From Roseiarcus sp963823165 (GTDB taxonomy: Bacteria; Pseudomonadota; Alphaproteobacteria; Rhizobiales; Beijerinckiaceae): a stretch of 64,000 bases of DNA. Both the position numbers and the translations under genes were made by a program. The DNA lies in the NCBI GenBank assembly GCA_963823165.1, contig CAWGKV010000039.1:124001-188000 (forward strand). The letters are read 5' to 3'. The notes under the pieces were generated by a model that did not search any database, was not told the DNA's origin, and was given only the letters and a program-made list of their open reading frames with translations. The number at the start of each line of letters is the position of its first letter. The stretch's first letter is position 1. Positions 25,160-33,826 of this stretch are shown piece after piece.

Positions 25160-25189
25160 AGCAGAACGCTCAACTTTGAGCGTTCTGCT
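25160..25189. repeat. Perfect 14-bp inverted repeat with 2-bp centre
   Basis: AGCAGAACGCTCAA (25160-25173), CT, TTGAGCGTTCTGCT (25176-25189). A second AACGCTCAA sits just upstream (25152-25160). It lies ~180 bp beyond the 3' end of the IS91 remnant, in a 350-bp gene-free stretch (25016-25366). It may be an IS-associated end or a terminator-like element; no U-run follows. Confidence 0.6.
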
Positions 25190-25366
25190 GGCTTTCGTTT
25201 ACCTTCAGGCGCCGCTCGAGGCGATAGGAAGACAGCGGGGGTGTCGGGTTGCGAACATGGGCTGGTCTGGCGCGGGCCGCTGGGCTTGGAGAAGGACTGC
25301 CGAGCTTGCGAGGACATTGGCTTCCTGCTCTGGCGCGCGGCCGGAAGCGAGGAGAAGCGGCGATGG

Positions 25367-26499
25367 TCATGAGGAGTTGATCGTGATCCGGGACTGGGAT
25401 GGCGGCCGGGCCGGGCGGACGCCTTCGAAGGTTTCGATGATGATCATCCGGCCGCCGCAACATGGACATCGGTGCGCTGATGAAGGTGTTTCAGCGTCAT
25501 TGTCCGCCTCGGCGGGCGCGCGCTCGGGCGCGACGAGCAACCGGCGGACGCGCTCGATGTTGCGGGCGCGAACCGTGCCGGCGAAGAGGCCGTAGTGGCG
25601 GATGCGGTGGAAGCCGCTTGGCAGCACGTGCAGAAGAAAGCGGCGGATGAACTCGGCGGCGTCGAGCGTCATGGTTTTGAGCCGGTCGCGGCCTTTGATC
25701 CGGTAGTCCTTCCATTTGAAGGTGACGCCCGCCTCGTCGAGCGCGATCAGGCGTGAATTCGAGATGGCGACGCGGTGGGTGTAGCGCGCGAGATAGGCGA
25801 GGACGGCCTTCGGTCCGGCGAACGGCCTCTTGGCGTAGACGATTCATTCGCAGCGGCGCAATGGCGTGAGCGCGGCGTCGAAGGCGTCTTTGTCGGCGAG
25901 CGGCGCGAGATCGCCGAAGAAGGCCAGTGAGCCGGCGTCGCGAAGCGCCGCGAGATCATCGAGGAATAGGCGGCGGAACAGGCGCGAGAGGACGCGCACG
26001 GGCAGGAAGAAGCCTCTCTTGCAGGCGACCCAGCGCTCGCCGTCGCGCGACAGGCCGCCGCCGGGAACGATGACGTGGACGTGCGGATGATGGGTGAGCG
26101 CCGAGCCCCAGGTGTGCAGCACGGCGGTAAAGCCGATGCGCGCGCCCAGATGTTTTGGGTCCGCAGCGATCGTCGTCAGCGTCTCGGCTGCGGCCCTGAA
26201 CAGCAGGTCATAGACGACGGCCTTGTTCTGGAACGCGACGGCGCCGATCGGAGCCGGCAGGGTGAAGACAACATGATAATAGGGAACTGGCAGCAACTCG
26301 GCCTGCCGGTCGGCGAGCCATTGCTTTGCGGCGGCCGCCTGACACTTCGGACAGTGGCGAATGTCCGGCGACCGGCGCAGGAAAGCGGCGAAGTTCCTGA
26401 CGTGCCGAACGTAATCCTTCTGCACTTTCTCCTTGACCGGCGCGCCGTCATGTCGTCGATCATGCGCTGACGCAGCGGGCTGATGGGCTTCTCAGACAT
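25367..26499 (-). pseudogene. IS91-family Y2 transposase remnant fused to an integrase N-terminus
   Basis: The main frame (26425-25367) carries the IS91 transposase core: CPKCQAAAAKQWLADRQAEL (half of the Zn finger), VPYYHVVFTLPAPIGAVAF, TWGSALTHHPHVHVIVPGGG (HUH motif) and the C-terminal FIRRFLLHVLPSGFHRIRHY. It is broken at 25844-25846 where TGG of the usual CEWIVYAK is TGA. Upstream, the first ~36 codons (from ATG 26499) match the tyrosine-recombinase that normally precedes this transposase (SEKPISPLRQRMIDDMTARR, then VQKDYVRHVRNFAAFLRRSP), with a 1-base frameshift near 26437. Junction at ~26360 shows an internal deletion joined the two genes. Inactive. Confidence 0.85.
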
Positions 26500-26509
26500 C
26501 GCGAAAGCT

Positions 26510-26550
26510 CCTGTCTCGCAGGGGGTTGAACCCCACGATTCTGAGACAGG
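26510..26550. repeat. Inverted repeat at the edge of the IS91 remnant
   Basis: CCTGTCTC (26510-26517) and GAGACAGG (26543-26550) with an inner GGGG-TTGAA-CCCC stem (26522-26534). Directly upstream of the integrase remnant start. It may be the element terminus or its promoter-proximal hairpin. 26551-26773 holds no recognisable gene. Confidence 0.5.
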
Positions 26551-26773
26551 TCCGCAACTCCTCGATGCTCTTCACTCCTCCCCGGATTCCCGCCGCCCCT
26601 CCCGCGAGAGCGGTTTAGTCCATCGCCACATTGCGGTCGAAGGCCGAACGCGCCACAGCGGCCATTCGTCGACGTGGGGCGAAAGATCAATGTCCCGACG
26701 GCCTTGATGATGCCGGGGATGACAACCAGATTCATGCTCTATGTCCGTCGGCGAAGTTGCTGAGGCACGGAAC

Positions 26774-27036
26774 CGCCGGCGAAATCTCGCCCGTGGTTCG
26801 GAACCGCTTCACCCAGCGAACCGCGCTCGCTACCCTCACTTGGAAACGCGCGGCCGCCCGATTGCGCGACAACCCGCCCAACACCACCGCCTCGACCACA
26901 CGCCCCCGAAGATCGTCGGAAACAGCCATCCCCGCCGCCTCCCTCTCGCGGCGTGAACGATCAATCAGAAACCAACTGATTCCGGAATCACCCAACCAAT
27001 TCAGCCACGATTCAGCTCGTTCGGATACCGCTCTAA
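26774..27036 (-). mobile_element. Truncated IS630-family copy (5' part, inverted relative to the 43.2-kb copy)
   Basis: The minus strand from 27036 matches the plus strand from 43206 almost base for base (begins TTAGAGCGGTATCCGAACG) through the transposase start and helix-turn-helix: MAVSDDLRGRVVEAVVLGGL, then NRAAARF and SAVRWVKRFRTTGEISPA. Homology stops near 26774; the frame then runs into unrelated residues and ends at 26732. Only the first ~52 transposase residues remain, so it is inactive. Confidence 0.85.
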
Positions 27037-27161
27037 ATGGCCGATGAAGCGTATGAATTGACCAGCGCCTTCGAAAGCGTTGCCGGCGCAGCCGGGCGTT
27101 CAGGGTTCTACCTTTATAATGGGTTCGTACATCCGGCTGCCGACGGCGAAGCGCCGGGGGA

Positions 27162-27905
27162 TCACAAAGTGTTGTAAATGCTCAAAGCCAGATCGAGATC
27201 ATCGAACACGCGACCGCGCCCGGCCTTCAGCACCAGAGCGCTCTTACAGTATTCGTGGACGAACTGGACGTTGTGGCTCACCAGGACCATCGCGCGGTGG
27301 GCCCTCTTCACGAACAGCTCGTCATGACATTTGCGAGCAAACCGCTGATCGCCGACGCTCAGCACCTCATCGATCAACAGGCATTCGAAGTCGACCGAGA
27401 GCGACAGCCCGAACATGAGGCGCGCCCGCATGCCAGAGGAATAAGCTTCCAGAGGAATGTAAAGCTGCGGTCCAAGCTCGGCGAAATCGTCGACAAAAGC
27501 CAAGACCTCCTTTTCGTCCCGGTTGTAGAGGCGAGCGATGAAACGCGCGGCGGCGGACCCCGTCATGTAACTCGAAATGCCGCTGGAAAGCGCGAGCGGC
27601 CACGAAAGGGACATATCCCGATGGATGGTTCCGGAGGTCGGGAATTCAACTCCGCCCAGCAGTCTGACGAGGGTGGACTTGCCGGAGCCGTTGCGGCCGA
27701 GCACCGCGATCTTTTCTCCTTCGCGCAGCTCGAAGGAGATTCCGTCGAGCACGCGGCGCACGCCGATCGGCGATTCGTATTCCTTCACCAGCTTCTCGAC
27801 CCGGAGGGAGCGGGCCCGCCGCAGGGACAGCGTCTGAGCGGCGCCGAGCGACGGAAGCCCGGCGCCAGGACCTGCGACCACCGCCGTCGAGGCTACGGAC
27901 GTCAC
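27162..27905 (-). CDS. Capsule polysaccharide export ABC ATPase (KpsT/BexA family)
   Basis: 247 residues. Walker A VLGRNGSGKSTLVRLLGG, a Q-loop region with MSLSWPLALSSG typical of KpsT, signature AYSSGMRARLMFGLSLSVDF, Walker B CLLIDEVLSVGD and switch VLVSHNVQFVHEY. It energises export of a lipid-linked capsular polysaccharide with the KpsM-like permease at 30666. ATG 27905 overlaps the KpsE-like gene stop as ATGA. Last gene of a three-gene minus-strand set. Confidence 0.9.
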   Translation of the reverse strand: MTSVASTAVVAGPGAGLPSLGAAQTLSLRRARSLRVEKLVKEYESPIGVRRVLDGISFELREGEKIAVLGRNGSGKSTLVRLLGGVEFPTSGTIHRDMSLSWPLALSSGISSYMTGSAAARFIARLYNRDEKEVLAFVDDFAELGPQLYIPLEAYSSGMRARLMFGLSLSVDFECLLIDEVLSVGDQRFARKCHDELFVKRAHRAMVLVSHNVQFVHEYCKSALVLKAGRGRVFDDLDLALSIYNTL

Positions 27906-29164
27906 GGCTGATGCTCCAGAGCGAAATCACGCAGATAGCGCAGGACCTGGAACATCCCCAGGCAAAACGCCAGGAGAATGACCAAATCCAAGGTTGCCTG
28001 CGGGAAGCGCGCCCAATCGAGCTCGAGACTGGGCTGCGTGATCCGTTGAACATAGATGTGCTGCCGGGCCGCGTCCTGCCGCGCCTGATCCCGCTGGCCC
28101 ATGGCGTCGGTGAGCTCCTGGACGGCGAGAACAAGTCGCAACGCCAACAAGTCGTAGGTTCGCAATTTGTCGCCTTCCGAGCCTGAGGCGCCGGCTATTT
28201 CCGGCGTCAGATCGTGGATCTGCTCGCGATAGGATTGCGCCTGAGCGCGGAGCGCCGCAAGCTGAGCTGATGAGGTCTTCAGCGCGAGTTCATGCGAGAT
28301 CGTCGCCTCGGTTTGCGCGAGTTGGGTCGTCAGTCCCTGAACCACGCTCAGTTCCGACTGCGCGACGAGGTTGGGGTCTATCGATCCTGAAGCATTACGA
28401 AAGGCCTTGAGCTCGGCCTCCACGGCGTCGAGGTCCTTCTGCGCCTCTGCGACGTAACGATCGACCACCGCAATCTGGCTCTGGTAGTAGCGCTCATTCA
28501 TACGGTTCACCAGCGCCTCTGCATATCCCAACATTGCCTGGGCGAGCGCTTGCGCGTCCTGAGGCGTGAATGCGTTCACCTCGATCGTAGTCATGAACGA
28601 TACCGGATCGACCTTGGCGGTCGCCATCCACCGAAAGCGCTGGAACAGGAACTCCTTGTTGTCCGGCAGCCAAAATGTCGGGTAGCGGAAAACGAAGTCG
28701 GCCTGCCGACGGCTCAGCATTTCCCGCAGATGATCGTTTTTCGCCAGCTGATCGACGAGCTCGTTGGACTTGAGATACGCATTGATCGCGTTGTTCTCGT
28801 CGAGCGCAACCGTTGACACAATGGCGGGGTCGATCTTCGCGAACAGGCCCTGACTCGGATCTTTATCGGTCGAGCGGACGAGGAAGCTCGCCGTTGAGCC
28901 GTAGCGGGGCGCAAAGACAAACAGAAGAACACTCGCCGCGACCGCCATCGGCAGAACGACCGAAAAGAAGAAAAGTCTATGTCGACGCCAGAGCCGGCTA
29001 CCCTGTCGGCGGTGGCCCTCGTTGGTCGACGAGTTCGCGGACCGTGCCTCAGTTCGTCTCGACTTCTCTTCGATTTCGACGGCACATAACCGGTCGTATC
29101 CGATTGTCGCAACCGTTTGGCTATCCTCGACCGGGGGTTTTTGATCGCTCGGCGCCAGGGTCAA
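27902..29164 (-). CDS. Capsule export inner-membrane protein, KpsE/BexC type (copy 1)
   Basis: 420 residues: cytoplasmic Ser/Arg-rich N-terminus, first TM FFFSVVLPMAVAASVLLFVF, then periplasmic domain opening APRYGSTASFLVRS, coiled coil (RYVAEAQKDLDAVEAELKAF ... AALRAQAQSYREQIHDL) and C-terminal TM LDLVILLAFCLGMFQVLRYL. This is the Wzz/KpsE topology that links the ABC exporter to the outer-membrane channel. Close paralogue of the protein at 38943 (shared VNAFTPQDAQALAQAMLGYA-like blocks). Start is probably TTG 29164 overlapping the upstream stop (TTGA), with GGAG eight bases before it. Confidence 0.85.
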   Translation of the reverse strand: MTLAPSDQKPPVEDSQTVATIGYDRLCAVEIEEKSRRTEARSANSSTNEGHRRQGSRLWRRHRLFFFSVVLPMAVAASVLLFVFAPRYGSTASFLVRSTDKDPSQGLFAKIDPAIVSTVALDENNAINAYLKSNELVDQLAKNDHLREMLSRRQADFVFRYPTFWLPDNKEFLFQRFRWMATAKVDPVSFMTTIEVNAFTPQDAQALAQAMLGYAEALVNRMNERYYQSQIAVVDRYVAEAQKDLDAVEAELKAFRNASGSIDPNLVAQSELSVVQGLTTQLAQTEATISHELALKTSSAQLAALRAQAQSYREQIHDLTPEIAGASGSEGDKLRTYDLLALRLVLAVQELTDAMGQRDQARQDAARQHIYVQRITQPSLELDWARFPQATLDLVILLAFCLGMFQVLRYLRDFALEHQP

Positions 29165-30369
29165 TTGGCGCGCTCCTTGACGCCGATCGAGGCGAGCCAG
29201 AGAACGAAGAAAGCAGCGAGCCCCAGGGCGAGCACCGTGGCGACCGATCGCAAACGCTCGGGCTCGGTGGGATAGTCCGGCAGGTTGGGCAAGGTGATCT
29301 CTTCGACAAACACATGCTGCCGGCGAGCGTCCGTTCGCGCGTTGTCCAGCGACGATCGTGCCGCCATAAGGCTTGCGTCGGCAAGGGTGCGCAACAGCGT
29401 CAAGCGGTCATATTCGGACACCTTGCTGGAGACCGCATTGTGGGATCCGGCGAGCGCCTTCTCCTCCTTGCCGACCTGCTCCGAGAGCGCATCGGCCTGA
29501 GCTTTCAAGGCGACCGCGGTCGGACTGGACGGCGACAACCGAAGGCTCGCCTGGATCTGCGCCAGAGCCTGATCGACCTGGGCCGACAATTGGGTGATCG
29601 TGCCGAGCTGGGCGGCCGCGTTCTGGGTGGGATCGACCACAAGCTCAGCTTCGCGGAAGCGGTCTATGTCTTCCTGGGCGGAAAGCACCGCTTTCTGAGC
29701 CTCGGCCACCGAAGTCTCGGCGGTTCGGACGGTGTCGGCTTCCAGCCGATCGTTCATCTTGTTTACCAGCGCTTCCGCCTGCGACAACAATTGCCGCGCG
29801 ATCGATTGCGCGTCGTCCGGGCGAAAAGCCTGCGCCTGAAGCGTGACGATCCCGGAGTCCGGATCGCTATATGCCGTCACCCGGTCATGGTAATACCAAT
29901 AGAGCCGTTCGAAGCTGTCGCCGAAGAAGGGGCGGGGAAACCGCGCCAGCCAGTCGGCCTCCTTGCGGCCGTACATCTTCCGCAACGGGAGCGCTGCCTC
30001 CAGGGCGCTGACTGCGTCCCGCGTCGCCAGATATTCCAGAACGGCGTTCGAATCATCTTGGGAACGCGTAATCCCGACCGCCTGCAAGAGGGTCTGGAGG
30101 AACGAGCCGGTCCCCTGCGGGGAGTCGATCGAGCGCACCATGAATTGAGTTTCCGCCACGTAGCGGGGCGCCGCCCAGACGCCGAAATACGCTGCGGCGA
30201 TCGCCGTCGGCGCCACGACGATAGTCATGAATAGCCGATGAAGGAATCGCGAACGCCGCCTGAGGGCCGCGTCATAGCGCTGACCGATGCGTTCCTCGTC
30301 CGGATGCGCCGTACGGACCGGGAGCCCGAATCGGCTGGAAGTCTTGGCGACCGACGAACTTGTCATCAT
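29161..30369 (-). CDS. Capsule export inner-membrane protein, KpsE/BexC type (copy 2)
   Basis: 402 residues from ATG 30369 (AAGGGGA upstream). TM at LFMTIVVAPTAIAAAYFGVW, periplasmic AAPRYVAETQFMVRSIDSPQ, a long coiled coil around AETSVAEAQKAVLSAQEDID, and C-terminal TM VATVLALGLAAFFVLWLASI. More divergent from the other two KpsE-type proteins here. First gene of the minus-strand set 30369-27162. It shares a 296-bp divergent intergenic region with the permease gene, where promoters for both must lie. An in-frame extension to 30690 is not supported. Confidence 0.85.
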   Translation of the reverse strand: MMTSSSVAKTSSRFGLPVRTAHPDEERIGQRYDAALRRRSRFLHRLFMTIVVAPTAIAAAYFGVWAAPRYVAETQFMVRSIDSPQGTGSFLQTLLQAVGITRSQDDSNAVLEYLATRDAVSALEAALPLRKMYGRKEADWLARFPRPFFGDSFERLYWYYHDRVTAYSDPDSGIVTLQAQAFRPDDAQSIARQLLSQAEALVNKMNDRLEADTVRTAETSVAEAQKAVLSAQEDIDRFREAELVVDPTQNAAAQLGTITQLSAQVDQALAQIQASLRLSPSSPTAVALKAQADALSEQVGKEEKALAGSHNAVSSKVSEYDRLTLLRTLADASLMAARSSLDNARTDARRQHVFVEEITLPNLPDYPTEPERLRSVATVLALGLAAFFVLWLASIGVKERAN

Positions 30370-30665
30370 CCGGCATCCCCTTCGGCCTCGGCAGGCCGGC
30401 CCTCTATGCAATATAAAGCAGCCAAGTTCAAAAGTCAGCCTTCCGGCTCCCGCCTCCGAGCGCGCCACGGCGCGCCCGCTGAACGCAACCAGACTCCACA
30501 CGAACCAGCGCCAACCCCGGCCGTTCTTCGCGTTCTTCGCGCCGAACGTTGTCAACGCATGACCAATTCGCGTAAGAGATGCCGCGCGCCCAGCCATCGT
30601 CCAGAGGGCAGTCGCGATTTCGGTGCCTAGGCGCTCGCGTGCACGCCAGCGAAAGGGGTTAGTCG

Positions 30666-31475
30666 ATGCCGTTTTCCGCAGCGCGACCACGACGTTCGCT
30701 AGCCGCCTGCATCCTCGCGAATTTGCGTGTGGTCGTCACTTTGATGATCCGCGAAGCTCAAGCCGATTACAGTCACGAAACTTTGGGCTTCTTCTGGACG
30801 ATCGGCGAGCCACTGGTTCTCACCGTCGGCGTCATCGTGATGTGGACGTTAAGGGGGAAGGACGCGCAGCATGCCGATGTGAGCGTCGTCGTTATGGCCC
30901 TCACGGCCTATACGCACCTGAACCTTTGGCGGCGGGGGGTATTGCACAGCCTGCATGTCATCCGCTCTCAAGCGTGGCTGTTTTATTATAGGAACGTAAC
31001 GGCTCTCGACGTCGTTGTCTCGCACGTCGTGATGAAGGGTCTCTCGGCATTCGCTTCGTTTTCGATCATCTATACTGCGGTAGTCTTGTTCAAAATCATT
31101 GATCCAGCCCGCGATCTAGGACTTGCTGTGACTGGCTATGCTTTCGACGTGTTGTTCACGGTTTCCTTTTCAATTTTCATGGCAGGGGTATGCGAATTGA
31201 ACGAGATTGTCGAGATGGTGGCCCATCCAGCGATGTATCTGACGCTTCCGCTGTCGGGCGCTTTCTTCCTGACGGCTTGGCTGCCGCCGAAGTACAGGTG
31301 GATACAGGAATACTCACCTATGGCAAACTCCGTGGAAATGATGCGGGCCGGAATGTTCTCCTTGTCGATCAAGACGTATTATAGCGTTCCGCTCATATTA
31401 CTTTGGTCGTTCTTTTTTCTCGCCATCGGCTTGCCGATCGTAAACTACGCTCGCCGGAAGATTGTCGTCGGGTAG
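30666..31475 (+). CDS. Capsule polysaccharide export ABC permease (KpsM/BexB family)
   Basis: 269 residues, ABC-2 membrane family. N-terminal RVVVTLMIREAQADYSHETL is the KpsM/RkpT-type cytoplasmic amphipathic helix; TM spans include LGFFWTIGEPLVLTVGVIVM, FASFSIIYTAVVLFKII, and VPLILLWSFFFLAIGLPIVN; the loop MANSVEMMRAGMFSLSIKTY is conserved. Works with the ATPase at 27162. KpsM on one strand and KpsT/KpsE on the other is an unusual split. Confidence 0.88.
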   Translation: MPFSAARPRRSLAACILANLRVVVTLMIREAQADYSHETLGFFWTIGEPLVLTVGVIVMWTLRGKDAQHADVSVVVMALTAYTHLNLWRRGVLHSLHVIRSQAWLFYYRNVTALDVVVSHVVMKGLSAFASFSIIYTAVVLFKIIDPARDLGLAVTGYAFDVLFTVSFSIFMAGVCELNEIVEMVAHPAMYLTLPLSGAFFLTAWLPPKYRWIQEYSPMANSVEMMRAGMFSLSIKTYYSVPLILLWSFFFLAIGLPIVNYARRKIVVG

Positions 31476-31572
31476 CCATTCGCCGCGCCGATGGCGGAGA
31501 CTGTAGCCAGCTTCGACGGCGACGAAAGCGAAGGCGGTGCTGCGATGAACGAACAGATCGAAGCAGGAATCT

Positions 31573-32287
31573 TCAGCTGTCCTGCCGGCGGGTGGCATGG
31601 ACTGTCACTCGAACTCCTCTCACGTAGTCTTGGATGTCTGGGCAAGGCACCTGCAGATTGCGAATAAGTTTATCCCAGTCGAAGAAGCTGTATTCGAATC
31701 CGTAGCTCTTCAGGCTTTCGTCAAGAAGGGGTCTGGACATGAATCCAACCCAGCAAAATGGCTCTTCCGACGCCGCCCTTTTTGGTCCGCCGGTGTCCTC
31801 CAACATGTAAACAACCACTTTGCCGGGGTTGAGCACGATTTTGGTGTCCATGATGAAACAACGCGGTTTTAGCCGCGCAATCTCCTGAAGAAGAGCAAAG
31901 TGGTGCGCCGTGTGGTAGAAGAACCCGAGACACAAGATCGTGTCGAACTCACCCGGCGAAAAAGTCTTGATCAGCTCATGCGCGTCTCCGGTCACGAACC
32001 GATAACTTGCCCCTGGCCCGGCAAAGCGGGGCATGAGTTTCTCGGCTTGGCGCACGAGCCCCTCCCGAGCTTCAATTCCGGTGACGTGTTGCGCGCCATT
32101 TGCAAGGCAAGCTGCAGACCAGCGACCGTCGTGAGAGGCGATGTCAGAGAATCCGCTTGCCTTTGATCGCGCCGAGACCGTGCTCTACAATTGCCTGATA
32201 GCGAGCGTCCAAACGGGTTAGGTGATCCCGCAACTCTCTATCTTGTTTTGGAAGAAAGACTTCATTTTCCCGAAAGAACTGACGCAT
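31573..32287 (-). pseudogene. SAM-dependent methyltransferase with single-base frameshift
   Basis: From ATG 32287 the frame reads RQFFRENEVFLPKQDRELRD and reaches KGKRIL, then stops at TGA (32146-32144). Skipping one base continues as DIASHDGRWSAACLANGAQH (SAM-binding motif I, D-x-A-x-x-D-G) and VTGIEAREGLVRQAEKLM, then GEFDTILCLGFFYHTAHHF (motif post-I/II) to the stop at 31573. Together ~237 residues, a normal class I methyltransferase. Likely modifies a sugar or lipid of the surface glycan. Either decayed or a sequencing insertion of one T. Confidence 0.75.
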
Positions 32288-32617
32288 AGAAAAAGCCCTC
32301 TAAACTGGATGTAGGAACGGTCACAAGTCGGCCCAGGACGGCGGTCTCGCCCGTCGCGGCACGCTATGGCTTCCGCTCTTTCCCGGACGGATGTATTGAA
32401 ACAAATAATCGCAACGCGGCCGGCCGACGCCGCGTTTGTTTCTTCCGGAAACGCCTCCGTTCTATTTCGTTATTGAGTCCCACGCCCGGCGAAACCGCTC
32501 GTGAGGACGCGCCGAACGTAAATTCTCCTCATCGAAACTCGTCCATAGCCTGTTCCAGCGCATCCGTCAACGCAAGTGACAGAAACTACTGGTCGGAATT
32601 TACCGAACCCCACCACG
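32288..32617. other. Intergenic region between two methyltransferase genes
   Basis: 330 bp without a supported gene. It contains the hairpin at 32413-32436. Confidence 0.5.
32413..32436 (-). terminator. Possible terminator hairpin
   Basis: AACGCGGC (32413-32420) pairs with GCCGCGTT (32429-32436), 8-nt loop; T-rich flank on both strands (TGTTTCTT on plus, ATTATTTGTTT on minus). Could separate the methyltransferase units. Confidence 0.45.
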
Positions 32618-33751
32618 TCAAAGAGAAGGCGCGGTAATGATCATGCCGACAGACGTGCACACGTAACCGTTGGAGTTTATCTTCAAATGCAGCGGCGGCG
32701 ACCGGTTTGTCAGAAACATGTCTTTCTTTTTTGGAAAGTCGACGAATTGATCGAGGATGCCATCACCAGCACTGAGATCAAGCTCAGCCATCATATACCC
32801 CTCGGCCTTTAGCCGTTCGGAAAACTCTTGCAGATGTATTTCTTTGTAATAAACGCTTGATCCAAATTCCAAGGCTTTAGCGGAATCGAATGTAAACTCC
32901 GTTGTGTGGACTGCAACTCCGCCGGGCTTCAATACTCTTAGCGAATTCCTGACGAACTCTAGCCCTTCGTTAATACTGCCGAGGTGCTCCAACGCACAGG
33001 CAGACCAGCAAAAGTCGAATTTGCCGTACAGGTCTGCGTCAATCCCCTTCATATTTTGGGGCCTGAAGGTTATATTATCAAGGAGGGATTCGTCGGGACA
33101 GATCACGGGCCTTCGCAAGGCGTTCGCCGTCGTGGTAAGCTGGTTCGACACCGCCCATGGCCCCGCCTTCGGGTCGTTCGGATCCAAATCGGTAGCCAAC
33201 ACGGACGCGCCATATTTCACGAATAGGCTTGGCAGCGGTTCAATGCCGCAGCCGAATCCCATCCCGCATTTACCTTTTGCAACTTTGCCCTCCGCCCAGA
33301 GGGCCTGAGCGATGTAAGCAAATTCCCAGCGTTTCCTGTGGTATGTGCTCGGCAATTTCATTTCCTTTGTCCAAAACGCTGCCCAGTCCAACTCCATGTC
33401 AGCCTGAGTGCAAGTCTTCGACTTCAGGCGCAGCTTGCCCGGCGACTGCACGTCCCTCCGCAAACTGGCATTTGAGAACTGCCGGCCGATGACGGACCCA
33501 AGCATCCGAACGTCGGACACCATCGCCTCGTAATCACGGAAACGAATATTGAAGTAAGTCGGGTTAGGGCGGCCATTTTTAATTTTGACCGCCAACTCGC
33601 GCAACGCAGGATCAAGACCTGTTCGGCTTAGTGCGACTTCTTCTCCTGAATAGCCGGCAGAAAGAGTCTTAACCGCGCTTTCAAGCAACGCCACCTGCTG
33701 CTCCAATTGTTCAATTCGAGAAGCAAGATTAGCTCCGTCTTCTTCAATCAT
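32618..33751 (-). CDS. SAM-dependent methyltransferase with N-terminal coiled coil
   Basis: 377 residues. N-terminus forms a short coiled coil (NLASRIEQLEQQVALLESAV) as in glycan-modifying enzymes. The methyltransferase domain has GKCGMGFGCGIEPLPSLFVK (motif I), ATDLDPNDP, KFDFCWSACALEHLGSINEG and LRVLKPGGVAVHTTEFTFD. ATG 33751 is chosen with GAGGAT upstream; an in-frame TTG is at 33757. The gene is visibly more A/T-rich than the genome core, suggesting transfer. Substrate probably a sugar of the surface polysaccharide (inference from context). Confidence 0.8.
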   Translation of the reverse strand: MIEEDGANLASRIEQLEQQVALLESAVKTLSAGYSGEEVALSRTGLDPALRELAVKIKNGRPNPTYFNIRFRDYEAMVSDVRMLGSVIGRQFSNASLRRDVQSPGKLRLKSKTCTQADMELDWAAFWTKEMKLPSTYHRKRWEFAYIAQALWAEGKVAKGKCGMGFGCGIEPLPSLFVKYGASVLATDLDPNDPKAGPWAVSNQLTTTANALRRPVICPDESLLDNITFRPQNMKGIDADLYGKFDFCWSACALEHLGSINEGLEFVRNSLRVLKPGGVAVHTTEFTFDSAKALEFGSSVYYKEIHLQEFSERLKAEGYMMAELDLSAGDGILDQFVDFPKKKDMFLTNRSPPLHLKINSNGYVCTSVGMIITAPSL

Positions 33752-33826
33752 AGGCAAATCCTCTCATGCGATCTCCGGCTGGCCAACGCGAGAATTGGAG
33801 AGCCGCAAGCCAGCGAGGCGTAGCTG

